Part shown: one piece after another, positions 1 through 8,999 of the stretch
Layout of the letters: each line of letters begins with the position of its first letter
Numbering within the stretch: position 1 is the first letter of the stretch
NCBI GenBank assembly: GCA_965261255.1
Contig: CBDHCQ010000004.1
Location: 2,418,001-2,482,000 of the forward strand
Reading direction: 5' to 3'
Source of the DNA: Bin80 sp965261255
Lineage (GTDB): Bacteria; Bacteroidota; Rhodothermia; Rhodothermales; Bin80
DNA length: 64,000 nucleotides
Notes under the pieces: generated by a model
The model's database searches: none
What the model was told of the DNA's origin: nothing
The model's input: the letters and a program-made list of their open reading frames with translations, nothing else
Program-made: the position numbers and the translations under genes

Positions 1-93
1 CTCAATCTGTGCTGCTCGATGCCAGTCCCAAAGCACATATGCTGCCTGCCGCAACTCCTCTCTCGGCCAATCTGAAGGAGGAAAAGGCGTCAT
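1..93 (-). CDS. Partial CDS, N-terminal 31 residues, unknown function
   Basis: An ATG at 91-93 opens a frame that stays open to the window edge (31 codons, beginning MTPFPPSDWPREEL). It starts only 4 nt after the thrC stop codon on the same strand, so it looks like the next gene of the thrB-thrC transcript. The visible residues show no signal peptide or membrane segment and I do not recognise the family. The call rests on the open frame and the tight spacing only; 93 bases can stay open by chance. Confidence 0.5.
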   Translation of the reverse strand, partial: MTPFPPSDWPREELRQAAYVLWDWHRAAQIE

Positions 94-97
94 TTGA

Positions 98-1348
98 TTA
101 ATCCCAAATATCCAGCTTTGAACGAAGAACGTGAGGATTTGCCTCAATTGATTGAACCCGGACGGGCATGTCGCACAGTGAGGTTAACTCCGAAGACACC
201 TCCGGTGTGCGTCCCAGCGCCCGCTCGATCGTATCGGGGAATTTTGCCGGATGAGCTGTAGACAGTACGATGACTGGATCGGGAGCGTCCCTGGTTGCCG
301 CAAGCGCAACGGCTGTATGCGGATCGGCTATGTAACCCGTTTCTTCATAGACTCGCCGAATTGAATCCAGAGTCTCCCCATCAGACCATGAACTGCCTCG
401 AATCATCCGACGCATTCGATCATCCGACAGCATGAATTTGAGTCGTTCAAAATTGCTCGGCTTTCCAACATCCATTGCATTGGACAGCGTCTGGATTGAC
501 GGACCGAAGACATCCTCTTCTCCTGCAAGATACCGCGGATACCCATCATTGGCATTGTGAGCTGCAATAAAGCTGCGCACGGGAAGACCGCAAAGGTGTG
601 CCAGAACACCTGCTGTCAGATTGCCCAGATTACCACACGGAACGCATACATCCGCAACCTTCCATCCACCTGTAGCAAATGCCCAGTAGTAGTAGAGCAT
701 CTGAGGTAAAAGTCGACCAATATTTATCGAATTTGCTGCTGAAAGACGTAGGCGACCGGGCGAAACCAGGAGGGTTTTGACCATTGCCTGGCAATCATCA
801 AAAGTTCCATCAACGGCGAACGCCCTCACACCTTCTCGTCGTGCAATAAGTTGCCGCTCTTGTATAGAGCTGACTTGACCCTTCGGGTAGAGCACGGCAA
901 CCCGGAGATTGGGGAGTCCACTGAATCCGTCGGCCACAGCACTGCCAGTATCACCAGAGGTGGCCACCAATATTGTCAAAGGCTCGCCATCGACAAAGCG
1001 ATTCATGAGGCGTGCCATCGTACGCGCACCAAAATCCTTGAACGATAACGTTGGGCCGTGGAATAGCTCCAGTACCCAGACATTTCCTACTCGAACCAGT
1101 GGCACGGGAAAATTCAATGCGCCCCTGAGTATGGATTCGAGTTCAGCCTTTGGAATCTCATCCCCCAACCACGGAGTCAGTACGTTAGTTGCCATCGTAC
1201 CAAAATCCGTAGATCTTTCCCACGCGCTAGGATTTACCGTAGGAATATTTTGTGGGACATACAGTCCACCGTCCGGCGCCAGGCCGCCCAGCAACGCTGT
1301 CGCAAAAGTGACCGTCTGTGTTTGCTTACGCGTACTCACATACCACAT
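98..1348 (-). CDS. thrC: Threonine synthase
   Basis: PLP enzyme that converts O-phosphohomoserine to threonine, the last step of threonine synthesis, in the cytoplasm. The protein (416 aa) has the threonine synthase PLP-lysine motif LSFKDFGAR, an N-terminal block GGLAPDGGLYVP typical of the family, and the SGDTGSAV loop. The frame is open further upstream to a possible start at 1477, but those 43 extra residues lie inside thrB and do not look like the family. The ATG at 1346-1348 gives MWYVSTRK and a normal N-terminus. It follows thrB by 4 nt, so the two are probably translated from one message. No Shine-Dalgarno is evident, which is common in this group. Confidence 0.95.
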   Translation of the reverse strand: MWYVSTRKQTQTVTFATALLGGLAPDGGLYVPQNIPTVNPSAWERSTDFGTMATNVLTPWLGDEIPKAELESILRGALNFPVPLVRVGNVWVLELFHGPTLSFKDFGARTMARLMNRFVDGEPLTILVATSGDTGSAVADGFSGLPNLRVAVLYPKGQVSSIQERQLIARREGVRAFAVDGTFDDCQAMVKTLLVSPGRLRLSAANSINIGRLLPQMLYYYWAFATGGWKVADVCVPCGNLGNLTAGVLAHLCGLPVRSFIAAHNANDGYPRYLAGEEDVFGPSIQTLSNAMDVGKPSNFERLKFMLSDDRMRRMIRGSSWSDGETLDSIRRVYEETGYIADPHTAVALAATRDAPDPVIVLSTAHPAKFPDTIERALGRTPEVSSELTSLCDMPVRVQSIEANPHVLRSKLDIWD

Positions 1349-1352
1349 GATC

Positions 1353-2282
1353 TTAACTGCACTGGCGAACGCCGTGTATATCTGCTTCGGTGGCGATACC
1401 GCGAGCTCCCTCGCCCGCCGCCCGGACCATTGCGTCGCATACCTTCGAGACCGAGAAGGAATCCCTTGCGATTGCAAACATTGCCGGTCCCGAACCCGTC
1501 AGAGCTGCGCCATACGCACCAGCATCCATTGCTGCCTCTCGGACCGCCCGGTAGCAGGGAACAAGACTTGCCCGCGCAGGCTCTACAACCCGATCACGCA
1601 TCATATATGGCGAAACGGCCTCCCAGTCTCCTGTCATGAACGCATGCAACATGAATGCCAGATCGCTGGCATTGTGTACCGCTTCGATGCTGGGCACTGC
1701 TGAGGGCAGGATTGTCCTGGCGTCTGCAGTCAAGATTGAGCGTTTTGGCATTACGACTGCCAAATGTAAGGGAGTTGTAAGCCTAATACAGCGATAGTCC
1801 AGTGGTTTCGCAGGAGAAGTGAGTACTAGGCCTCCAAATAAGGAGGGCAATGCATTATCTCCGTGAAGCGTACCCCCACTGGCCAATCGTTCCGCCTCAA
1901 GGACCGCGTGAGCCAGCTCCTCCTTACTGAACGGCGTACCCAGTAGAAGATTCGCTGCCCAGGCACCCGCTGAGGCACTCGCTGCAGATCCACCGATCCC
2001 TGAACCCACCGGGATCCCTTTTTTTATGGATAGATGGAGACCCCGCTTATCGGCAGCCTTTGTCATCACGAGGTGTGCCGCCCGACCTGCTGTATTATCG
2101 CCTGCCACTAAGGGGATGGGGGCAGATGACGTAATCGTGATCTCCGGCCCCGATGTAAATCGCGCTTCAATAATATCTCCGATCCCCTTGAGGCATAACC
2201 CCAATGTATCGAAACCCGGTCCTAGATTTGATAACGATGCAGGACCATAAACCCTCACGGATTGCTTATCTGTGTTGCTCAA
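1353..2282 (-). CDS. thrB: Homoserine kinase (GHMP kinase family)
   Basis: Phosphorylates L-homoserine with ATP, giving the substrate of ThrC encoded immediately downstream. The 309-aa length is normal. The N-terminal SLSNLGPGFDTLGLCL segment and the glycine/serine-rich ATP loop GIPVGSGIGGSAASA mark the GHMP kinase fold, and a C-terminal GALTGSGPAMFA matches the third GHMP motif. The gene sits 82 bp after the DUF2064 gene on the same strand. No homoserine dehydrogenase or aspartokinase gene is in the window, so the upper pathway lies elsewhere. A small inverted repeat lies just upstream (2305-2322). Confidence 0.95.
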   Translation of the reverse strand: MSNTDKQSVRVYGPASLSNLGPGFDTLGLCLKGIGDIIEARFTSGPEITITSSAPIPLVAGDNTAGRAAHLVMTKAADKRGLHLSIKKGIPVGSGIGGSAASASAGAWAANLLLGTPFSKEELAHAVLEAERLASGGTLHGDNALPSLFGGLVLTSPAKPLDYRCIRLTTPLHLAVVMPKRSILTADARTILPSAVPSIEAVHNASDLAFMLHAFMTGDWEAVSPYMMRDRVVEPARASLVPCYRAVREAAMDAGAYGAALTGSGPAMFAIARDSFSVSKVCDAMVRAAGEGARGIATEADIHGVRQCS

Positions 2283-2304
2283 GAGCGTAAAAATCTGGTC
2301 AGCC

Positions 2305-2322
2305 TGTTTTACGCCTAAAACA
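2305..2322. promoter_or_regulatory. AT-rich 7-bp inverted repeat upstream of thrB
   Basis: Arms tgtttta and taaaaca flank a 4-nt cgcc spacer, 23-40 bp upstream of the thrB ATG in the 82-bp gap after the DUF2064 gene. It could be an operator or a weak transcript hairpin; no U-run follows it on the minus strand. The symmetry is seen directly and any function is a guess. Confidence 0.2.
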
Positions 2323-2364
2323 CTTTAATTGACCAATACCGAAGTATCTCCCCGAATAAGGAGG

Positions 2365-3018
2365 TCACAGCCCATATCTGCCCTTCAGCTTCCCCATCAT
2401 CTTCATTGTAGCAGGAGGTAACACTGTTTCTCCAGAAACCAGATTCCTCAGGTCTTCCGGTGTATCTATATCGTACCAGACCGGCAACTGCGTAACTGAT
2501 GCCCCCGATTCATGAGCACGCGCCAGTGTCAGACTGAACACATTGGACTCTCCGTAAACAATTCCATCGAAAAGTCCGCAAATAAGCGGAGACATCCCCA
2601 AAAGGTAGTATCCTCCATCCAATGCGGGACCAATACATACGGCCGGCACATCTAATAATGCCTCATATGCCTCCATGATAAACTCTGTCGGCAAAGTCGG
2701 GTGGTCGGTCCCGATAATAACCATTTGCTCATATCCCTCCGCGGCCGTTTCCCTGAAAGCATGTTCCATTCGCTCTCCCAACCCATGGCCGTACTGCTTT
2801 TTTAATTGCGCACCATATAGATGAACACCGGGATCGCCCTCGTCAGCCATATACAGACGTACATCTACCTCTAGCGATGCGTATTGCGCAAGGCTATCCA
2901 TCAGGAATGCACGATATAGATCCGCCGCTTCTTGTGACGAAAGAAGTGGTGTCAGTCTGGACTTTACTTGACCCGCTACGGGTGAGCGGGCAAATACAAT
3001 CAGTGCGCGGTCATTCAT
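2365..3018 (-). CDS. DUF2064 / TIGR04282-type glycosyltransferase-like protein
   Basis: The 217-aa protein opens with ALIVFARSPVAGQVKSRL, the hallmark of the DUF2064 family (TIGR04282), a GT-A nucleotidyl/glycosyl-transferase-like fold. IIGTDHPTLP supplies the usual aspartate motif and GGYYLLGM and WYDIDTPEDL are the conserved C-terminal blocks. Known annotations place some relatives in arsenosugar or cofactor glycosylation, but the substrate here cannot be read from sequence. The start overlaps the cysteine desulfurase stop by 4 bp (3015-3018), so the two are probably translationally coupled. The link to sulfur or threonine metabolism is positional only. Confidence 0.85.
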   Translation of the reverse strand: MNDRALIVFARSPVAGQVKSRLTPLLSSQEAADLYRAFLMDSLAQYASLEVDVRLYMADEGDPGVHLYGAQLKKQYGHGLGERMEHAFRETAAEGYEQMVIIGTDHPTLPTEFIMEAYEALLDVPAVCIGPALDGGYYLLGMSPLICGLFDGIVYGESNVFSLTLARAHESGASVTQLPVWYDIDTPEDLRNLVSGETVLPPATMKMMGKLKGRYGL

Positions 3019-4202
3019 CCTGCACGCTGCTGACGCATCCTTTGAACAATATTAGCTATGCGTTCTGCCGTAAGCGCAATATCCTCAGATGTTGTCGAGC
3101 GACCAAGGGAAAGTCTAAGCGAGGCGCGGGCGGTCTGATCAGGTAACCCGAGGCCCAGCAGTACATGACTGGGCGTGATGGTTCCACTGGAGCAGGCCGA
3201 GCCTGCAGAAGCGCTGATCCCTTCAAGGTCCATGTTCAGTAGCAACATTTCACCGTCAAGCGGGCTGCCTGCAATCGGTCTGAATGCCGTACTCAGAATA
3301 TGCGGTGCAGCATTGAGCGGCGTATTGATCACCAATTGATCCCCGATACTCTCCATGAGTCGGCACTCCAGTTCCCTTCGAAGCGCCTGTACGCGGACAG
3401 CAGCCGCATCCCGGCCATTTACAGCAAGAGCCATAGCAGCTGCCATACCGACCACAGCTGCTACGTTTTCTGTTCCTCCACGCCGGCCTCTCTCCTGTGA
3501 ACCACCAAGGACCTGCGGAGACAATTCTACTCCGCGTCTGACGTAAAGGATACCCACTCCCTTTGGGCCATACATCTTGTGTGCTGAGAGCGACATCATA
3601 TCTACGCCAAGGTCCTCAACATCCAATGGCATCCAGGCAGCGGCCTGGACAGCATCTGTGTGCAGAACCACACCACGCGTACGACAAACAGTTGCGATTT
3701 CCCTTATGGGGGCAACTGCACCGGTTTCGTTGTTCACATACATGACCGAAACCTGGCAGGTATCCTCTTCTATTGCGTTGGCTATTTGATCTGTGTTTGG
3801 AGCCCCAATCCTGTGATCCGGTGCGAGATAAGTAACTCTTACCCCACATGACTCCAAGGCCTGTGCTGGCTCCAACACCGCTTTGTGCTCAACTTTTGAA
3901 GTGACCAGATGACTTTCTGAGCTTAATGTATTCAACGCGAGATTATTCGCTTCTGTGGCTCCACTCGTAAAAACAATCTCTTCCGGATTTGCATTCAGAT
4001 GACCTGCTATTTGCTCTCGACTATCTTCAATTGCTCCGCGGGCAGCTCTGCCCAAGCGATGTACAGAAGACGCATTCCCAAAATCGTCCCTCATGTACGG
4101 TAGCATGGCTTCCAGGACAGCGGGATCCAGCGGAGTCGTGGCCGCATGATCCATGTAAACTGATCGCGGATAGGACCGGTTGTTGTCGCGCTCAACTGTC
4201 AT
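3015..4202 (-). CDS. Cysteine desulfurase (NifS/IscS family)
   Basis: PLP enzyme that takes sulfur from cysteine as a protein persulfide for Fe-S clusters and thio-cofactors. The 395-aa protein has the N-terminal YMDHAATTPLDP block, the PLP lysine in SLSAHKMYGPKG, the RGGTENV segment, and the active-site cysteine in the mobile loop SAGSACSSGT. These fit the group I NifS/IscS type. No IscU, SufBCD or scaffold gene is nearby, so which assembly system it serves is open. It is the first gene of a minus-strand run that continues with a 4-bp overlap into the DUF2064 gene. A purine-rich GGAAGGAG lies about 15 nt before the ATG. Confidence 0.92.
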   Translation of the reverse strand: MTVERDNNRSYPRSVYMDHAATTPLDPAVLEAMLPYMRDDFGNASSVHRLGRAARGAIEDSREQIAGHLNANPEEIVFTSGATEANNLALNTLSSESHLVTSKVEHKAVLEPAQALESCGVRVTYLAPDHRIGAPNTDQIANAIEEDTCQVSVMYVNNETGAVAPIREIATVCRTRGVVLHTDAVQAAAWMPLDVEDLGVDMMSLSAHKMYGPKGVGILYVRRGVELSPQVLGGSQERGRRGGTENVAAVVGMAAAMALAVNGRDAAAVRVQALRRELECRLMESIGDQLVINTPLNAAPHILSTAFRPIAGSPLDGEMLLLNMDLEGISASAGSACSSGTITPSHVLLGLGLPDQTARASLRLSLGRSTTSEDIALTAERIANIVQRMRQQRAG

Positions 4203-4423
4203 AGTAGTTTCGTAGTCTCCTTCCGATGGGAGAATACATCTTGCGCCAAATTGGAGTTAATGCCGGCTAGCCTTTGAGACTATTCGACCACTGCAGTGCG
4301 GTTTTAGTTCAGTTGGTTGATTAAATGTCATCGGCTGGCATGAATCATATCTGGACTGACGTTCGGGTTAACTCGCCTCGCAGGTTATGGTGCACTGGAC
4401 GATCGCGAAATCCTAACTAGAGC

Positions 4424-4456
4424 GAGGCAGATTGATCCACGGAATCAATCTGCCTC
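4424..4456. repeat. Perfect 13-bp inverted repeat, 7-nt loop
   Basis: Arms gaggcagattgat (4424-4436) and atcaatctgcctc (4444-4456) are exact reverse complements around ccacgga. Neither strand shows the T-run expected of an intrinsic terminator. It is about 220 bp from the desulfurase start and 580 bp from murA. It may be a structured RNA element, a protein-binding site or a genome-wide interspersed repeat; I see no second copy in the window. Confidence 0.65.
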
Positions 4457-5009
4457 CTTGCCCAAAAGGGAATGATCTCACGAGGTGGTCTCTACCTGTA
4501 AGGCGAGTATTCTCCCGTTACAAGAATTCGCTAATGTTCAAGCCACCAATAGGGAGATATGCCTCCATTCAGGCAAGCGGTAAGTATTCAGTCGCAAAAT
4601 TCTGAACTCTGGTTACTTCAATGTATCTGCGAGGATCAAATCTCGTTCGTTCTTGCGCTATCACGTGCGATGGACGATTCCGCATATCACTGCAGACCGT
4701 CGTTAGAACCCATCATGACAAGGAAGGTCGGTTTACTCACTTGCCAACGATCAGTACATATCCACAGAAACTTCCCAAATGCGTGAGCAGTGCCACCGAG
4801 AGTCGTAATCAAGGATGTCGTAACCGCAATATGGCTATCTCCGGCCATAAACTACACACCAATAACAAAGTATACTCCCCATTCCCATAACCTTCTCTAC
4901 CACCCTAAATTCGGGCACTTATGGGAAGCAGTGAACAGACTGAATAGTGAAGAAAGCGCGCCGTGGTATACAAAGCATATCGGCAGGCAGGATAATGCCG
5001 AAAGCGCAT

Positions 5010-5017
5010 TATCTTTG
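5010..5017 (+). promoter_or_regulatory. Bacteroidota-type -7 element (TATCTTTG) before murA
   Basis: TATCTTTG matches the Bacteroidota -7 consensus TAnnTTTG exactly. A start site about 7 nt downstream would leave a leader of roughly 14 nt before the murA ATG. No convincing -33 TTG-type element is at the right distance, so this is a weak prediction. The same TTATCTTTG string precedes the barrel gene at 30756. Confidence 0.35.
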
Positions 5018-5037
5018 CCGTTGTACAATGATTATTC

Positions 5038-6336
5038 ATGGAGAAACTTGTCATTGAAGGGGGCCATCCGCTTCGCGGTTCGTTGGCCATAAGTCCATCC
5101 AAGAATGCGGCGCTGCCACTGATGGCTGCTGCAGTCCTGCCCCAGGGTGTAACACACCTCGCCCACATTCCTAAACTTCGCGATATCACCACATTTTCGC
5201 ATGTACTCCGAATTACCGGTGCAGCGGTCACACGCAAGGGTAATGGGTTGCAAATCGACGCAACCCGAATAGGATTTCCAGAGGCACCCTACGAACTCGT
5301 AAAGAAAATGCGCGCCTCCTTCTATATGCTGGGGGCACTCCTTGGCCGTTGCGGGCGTGCGCGCGTCTCCCTGCCAGGCGGATGTGCTTGGGGACCCCGG
5401 CCCGTTAACCTGCATCTTGAAGGACTTACGGCCTTGGGCGCACAGATTGACCTGGACGAAGGATACGTTGTAGCGCAGGCACCGCACGGGGGATTGCCAG
5501 GCGGCAGCTACAAACTTGAACCATCAAGCGTTGGTGCCACCATCAATTTATTACTAGCCGCCAGTTTGGGGCGCGGCGGTACCCGAATAGAAAATGCGGC
5601 AATTGAACCAGATGTAGTCGTATTCTGCGAAATGCTCTCTGCCATGGGAGCACGACTGGAAGGCGTAGGAACACGCACGATTGAAGTTGAGGGAGTTCAG
5701 GAACTGCAGGCAATCGAATTCAGCAACTGCCCGGATCGCATTGAACTGGGGACGTTCATGATTGCTGCTGCAATCGCAGGCGTGCCCGGGGAGCCTGTAC
5801 GGCTGACCTGTGCCCGACCAGATCACCTAGGTGAACAGTTTGTGTCGGCATTCGGGGAGACCGGAGCCGGGTGCACCATCGCAGACAACGAAGTGATCAT
5901 AACTCCTCCTGAATCAATAAAACCGGTCTCTATTGAGACCGCCATCTACCCGGGCTTTCCCACAGATCTACAGGCCCAGTGGACCGTTCTCCTGGCCTGT
6001 GCGGATGGAGAAGCTACCGTTACCGACCAGGTTTATGGTGATCGCTTCAATCACATCCCGGAATTGGCCCGAATGGGACTCCGGGCTCACGTCGTCGGCA
6101 ACCAGGTAACCGTTTACGGCGGCGCTCGGCTGAGCGGAGCACGAGTTATGAGTACCGATCTGCGTGCAAGCGTATCGCTGGTACTGGCCGGAATGATCGC
6201 ACGGGGAACCACGCACGTTGGCCGTATCTATCACCTGGATCGAGGCTATGAGCACCTGGAAAAGAAACTCAGTCAATGCGGAATAGATATCCGGCGTGAA
6301 CAATACGACGAGTTTGCTGCCCCCCAGCAAACTTAG
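5038..6336 (+). CDS. murA: UDP-N-acetylglucosamine 1-carboxyvinyltransferase
   Basis: First committed step of peptidoglycan synthesis: transfers enolpyruvate from PEP to UDP-GlcNAc in the cytoplasm. The 432-aa length is normal for MurA. SPSKNAALPLMAAA near residue 22 carries the substrate-binding Lys-Asn pair. PGGCAWGPRPVN carries the catalytic cysteine loop; because the cysteine is present, fosfomycin sensitivity at this site would be expected (family knowledge). The gene stands alone on the plus strand. Its stop codon (6334-6336) overlaps the stop of the convergent cytochrome gene, leaving no room for a terminator between them. Confidence 0.96.
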   Translation: MEKLVIEGGHPLRGSLAISPSKNAALPLMAAAVLPQGVTHLAHIPKLRDITTFSHVLRITGAAVTRKGNGLQIDATRIGFPEAPYELVKKMRASFYMLGALLGRCGRARVSLPGGCAWGPRPVNLHLEGLTALGAQIDLDEGYVVAQAPHGGLPGGSYKLEPSSVGATINLLLAASLGRGGTRIENAAIEPDVVVFCEMLSAMGARLEGVGTRTIEVEGVQELQAIEFSNCPDRIELGTFMIAAAIAGVPGEPVRLTCARPDHLGEQFVSAFGETGAGCTIADNEVIITPPESIKPVSIETAIYPGFPTDLQAQWTVLLACADGEATVTDQVYGDRFNHIPELARMGLRAHVVGNQVTVYGGARLSGARVMSTDLRASVSLVLAGMIARGTTHVGRIYHLDRGYEHLEKKLSQCGIDIRREQYDEFAAPQQT

Positions 6337-8996
6337 CGCTGTACTCTATGCAGCATGTGCTCGTGGATTGGCTGTGCCATCAGATTGTCTGACGGATGAC
6401 GTTGCTTATAGGGACCGGTTACCGCAAGTGCCGTTTCATCCTCTTTGTGGAATTCATACAGCCTTTGTGCCTCTTGAAGTTCTTCTGTACGCTCTAACGC
6501 CCCGAGCGTTAGCATGCGATTATACAAGGCCCCAAGGTCCTCTGGATCTATCTCAAGGACGTGGTCCATCCACTGAAGCGCCACCTCGTATCGCCCCATC
6601 AGGTAATGCATCCGACCAATAGAAAGCAACAGTACCCGGTCTGCCGGATAGGTCTCGTACACATACATCCACTCGGTAATCGCATCATCGTAATAACCAT
6701 ACCCATTTAATACTTCACCACGGAAATAAGCCGTCTTTATATATCCAGATTGTCTATTCTCGGCCTCAATCAGCGCTGACTCTGCCTCTTCCAAACTGCC
6801 CTCAGCAATATGTACACGGGCGCGGTTGATTGGCCCTTCTGGACTGTCCGGGGCAATCACTGAGACCTGGCCGAATGCCTCGAGCGCGCCGCGTGTATCA
6901 CCTTGCAGAAAAAGTCCAATCCCATAGTCATTCCACCGCTCCCAGAGAGCGTACGTCGTATCGGGCTGATCACTCCCTGACCGCTTTGCGGAGGCCATCA
7001 GCGTGATGGGGATCTCCGGGGATTCACCCGGGGCCAATTCCCATCTTCGCAGATCAACCTCCTTCCGTGCCAGCGAATCCGGCTCCCCTGGAGCAACCCG
7101 CCCGCGAAACGTCCAGTTGTGGAAGTACCACTTGAACTTGCGGTGATACAGTCGAGCAGACAGCTCCCTGATCCTTGTACCTTCGGGCACTTGGAACCGG
7201 TAATGCACCGTGTGCGCGGTCCCAGGTCCGATCATATTTGCATAGACCGTGGCGATCCAGTCCTGCGCATTGCGTCGATTGATAAGATTGCTTGCGCGAT
7301 CCACCTGCACTGCTCCCCAGAAATGCGCGGTTGAATCAACCCTGCCCTTGTCATCCAGATCACCCGAGATCAATACCTCCGCCCCCGATGTGTCACGTGC
7401 GGCAAACTCTAGCCACATTTCGTTAGAGTCGTTCGTCCCGCCGGGCAGTAAATGACCCACGCGTCGATTACGGACAACTACACTGACCTCAACGTCATCC
7501 CCGGAATCAAGGGCGGGCATGATCTCGTCGGGGCCGTATACCAGCCCATTTACCGCCACAGTAAAAATGTCAACGGATGCAGAAGACCGCAGAGACTCCT
7601 GTGCTTCGCGAACTTGCTCGGGGTATCCGTTTAGCACAGGCAGTGCGGTATTTGCGGCGGCAAAGGTATGACTGCGAATGAATCCTCCTGTGCCGCCCTG
7701 ATCATTGGAAGCCACGCGCGGCATGTGACAGTCAACACAGGATAAGGGAGTTTCTGGAAGATAAAACGAGCGTACCGTATTCCCGCTCGTGCCGCTGCTC
7801 TGCCAGGCATCGTATTCATTCTGCCCACGCTTCCATCGATAGTTATTGACCTCCGGTGGCAAACCTACTTTGTGGCAACTGCCGCAGAACTCCATCGTCC
7901 GATGGACCGGGTTTAACATGGCTTCCCTATGCGGATCCGGCTTGGCTCGGACAAGCGTGTTATGAATCCATCGGCGGGTATCATCACTCGCGCGGGCAAA
8001 TGGATATTCATCCGGCATTGAGATCACATACCGCCCGTTGCCCTTTACATCCCTCAAAGCATCAATTGCATGACAGGATAGACATGTGATTCCTGCGGTT
8101 GCAGTTGGATGCTCAAAGTCCAATAACTGGTCATCCGTGAACCGTCCAGTAAAAAGTACCAGCGGATCGTGACAAGATGCACACCAGCGCGCAGGGTCAT
8201 TGCCCGCACGCTCCACCAACACCTCGACACTCTTGCGGTAATAAGGGTTGTTGAACGAGGATAGGCGATGGGCTGAGGCTTCCCATTGAGCCACAACATC
8301 TGGATGGCATCCTTCCTGACCACAGGATTCCGATCTGTCTAGATCATCATCGCTCAGATACCCATCATGCGCCAGTATAGCCTGTGATGCCGACAAGGGA
8401 TTTTCTTCGGAACCTTCCACATAAATTGATCCCCTCCCCTGAAGCCAGGGCACAAGCCCTACCAGCAAAGTGACCGCAAGGCCGGCGATCAGCGTAAGCG
8501 AAAGCGGATGTCGCCATACGTGAAGTCCACCCGAACGGAAGGCCTGTCCCCACTCCAGGAAACGGTACCGCACCCCCTCTTTCATGGATACATGGACCAC
8601 AAATCCACCCATTGACGTGACAACAGAGATCAGGTGCACATACAACAGTGTACTCCCCGCCCAGGTTGAACCCAGAAATACGAGACCGAATCCCGAGGAG
8701 AGTAGTGCGATGAGTGATGCCCCTGTAAACGCCCCCGCAGAAGTTGCTTTCCAGTTACTGCGGAGCGGCATTCTTGCCAGATGCAGTGATATAAATATGA
8801 CGGACGGCACGACGAACAGCGTGCCCAGACCTATGTGGAGAAGTACGTTGCTCATGTAAAGCAGTGCCGTGGATTGCTCCATCAGATAAAGGAGCAGACT
8901 GTTCACTAACAGAACAGCAAAACCACCCAATAGCACTGCAACCAGCCGCCGCTGACGCGCGGGCAATCGTATGTAGCGCTTGCGCAGACGTGCCAT
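6333..8996 (-). CDS. Membrane multiheme cytochrome: diheme-b-like domain, five c-heme motifs, TPR tail
   Basis: This 887-aa protein has three parts. Residues 18-185 hold about five membrane helices with histidines H54 and H72 in one helix and H121 and H135 in another, a layout that fits a diheme cytochrome b quinone site. Residues 220-425 resemble cytochrome c554-type multiheme proteins with CXXCH at 272, 305, 371 and 420, and an expanded CX4CH at 225-231 followed by HPDVVAQWEASAH. After a beta-rich middle part, about 680-870 are TPR repeats (for example ALWERWNDYGIGLFLQGDTRGALEAF starts one). It begins 3 nt after the flavoprotein stop, so it is probably cotranscribed. Predicted role: passing electrons between menaquinone and a periplasmic partner. 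The heme-b part and the direction of flow are inferences. Confidence 0.82.
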   Translation of the reverse strand: MARLRKRYIRLPARQRRLVAVLLGGFAVLLVNSLLLYLMEQSTALLYMSNVLLHIGLGTLFVVPSVIFISLHLARMPLRSNWKATSAGAFTGASLIALLSSGFGLVFLGSTWAGSTLLYVHLISVVTSMGGFVVHVSMKEGVRYRFLEWGQAFRSGGLHVWRHPLSLTLIAGLAVTLLVGLVPWLQGRGSIYVEGSEENPLSASQAILAHDGYLSDDDLDRSESCGQEGCHPDVVAQWEASAHRLSSFNNPYYRKSVEVLVERAGNDPARWCASCHDPLVLFTGRFTDDQLLDFEHPTATAGITCLSCHAIDALRDVKGNGRYVISMPDEYPFARASDDTRRWIHNTLVRAKPDPHREAMLNPVHRTMEFCGSCHKVGLPPEVNNYRWKRGQNEYDAWQSSGTSGNTVRSFYLPETPLSCVDCHMPRVASNDQGGTGGFIRSHTFAAANTALPVLNGYPEQVREAQESLRSSASVDIFTVAVNGLVYGPDEIMPALDSGDDVEVSVVVRNRRVGHLLPGGTNDSNEMWLEFAARDTSGAEVLISGDLDDKGRVDSTAHFWGAVQVDRASNLINRRNAQDWIATVYANMIGPGTAHTVHYRFQVPEGTRIRELSARLYHRKFKWYFHNWTFRGRVAPGEPDSLARKEVDLRRWELAPGESPEIPITLMASAKRSGSDQPDTTYALWERWNDYGIGLFLQGDTRGALEAFGQVSVIAPDSPEGPINRARVHIAEGSLEEAESALIEAENRQSGYIKTAYFRGEVLNGYGYYDDAITEWMYVYETYPADRVLLLSIGRMHYLMGRYEVALQWMDHVLEIDPEDLGALYNRMLTLGALERTEELQEAQRLYEFHKEDETALAVTGPYKQRHPSDNLMAQPIHEHMLHRVQR

Positions 8997-8999
8997 GAT

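Larger units (their letters stand above)
4203..5037. other. 835-bp gene-free divergent region
   Basis: This region lies between the divergently transcribed cysteine desulfurase gene and murA. Open frames here are short, overlap one another and lack recognisable protein features. It holds a perfect 13-bp inverted repeat (4424-4456), a TAnnTTTG element before murA (5010-5017) and a stretch near 4293-4325 that resembles the 5' half of a tRNA but cannot be completed. It is unusually long for this compact genome, so a small RNA or a decayed gene is possible. Confidence 0.6.

Noticed and set aside
909..1703. 264-codon plus-strand frame opposite thrC and thrB
   Set aside because: It is antisense to two well-supported genes, is rich in Arg/Ser/Pro and shows no family features.
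4290..4375. tRNA-like sequence (tagttcagttggttga, resembling the 5' half of tRNA-Asp)
   Set aside because: A T-loop-like gttcgggtt follows, but no 3' acceptor strand pairs with the 5' one and no anticodon arm folds, so it is not a tRNA; at most a remnant.
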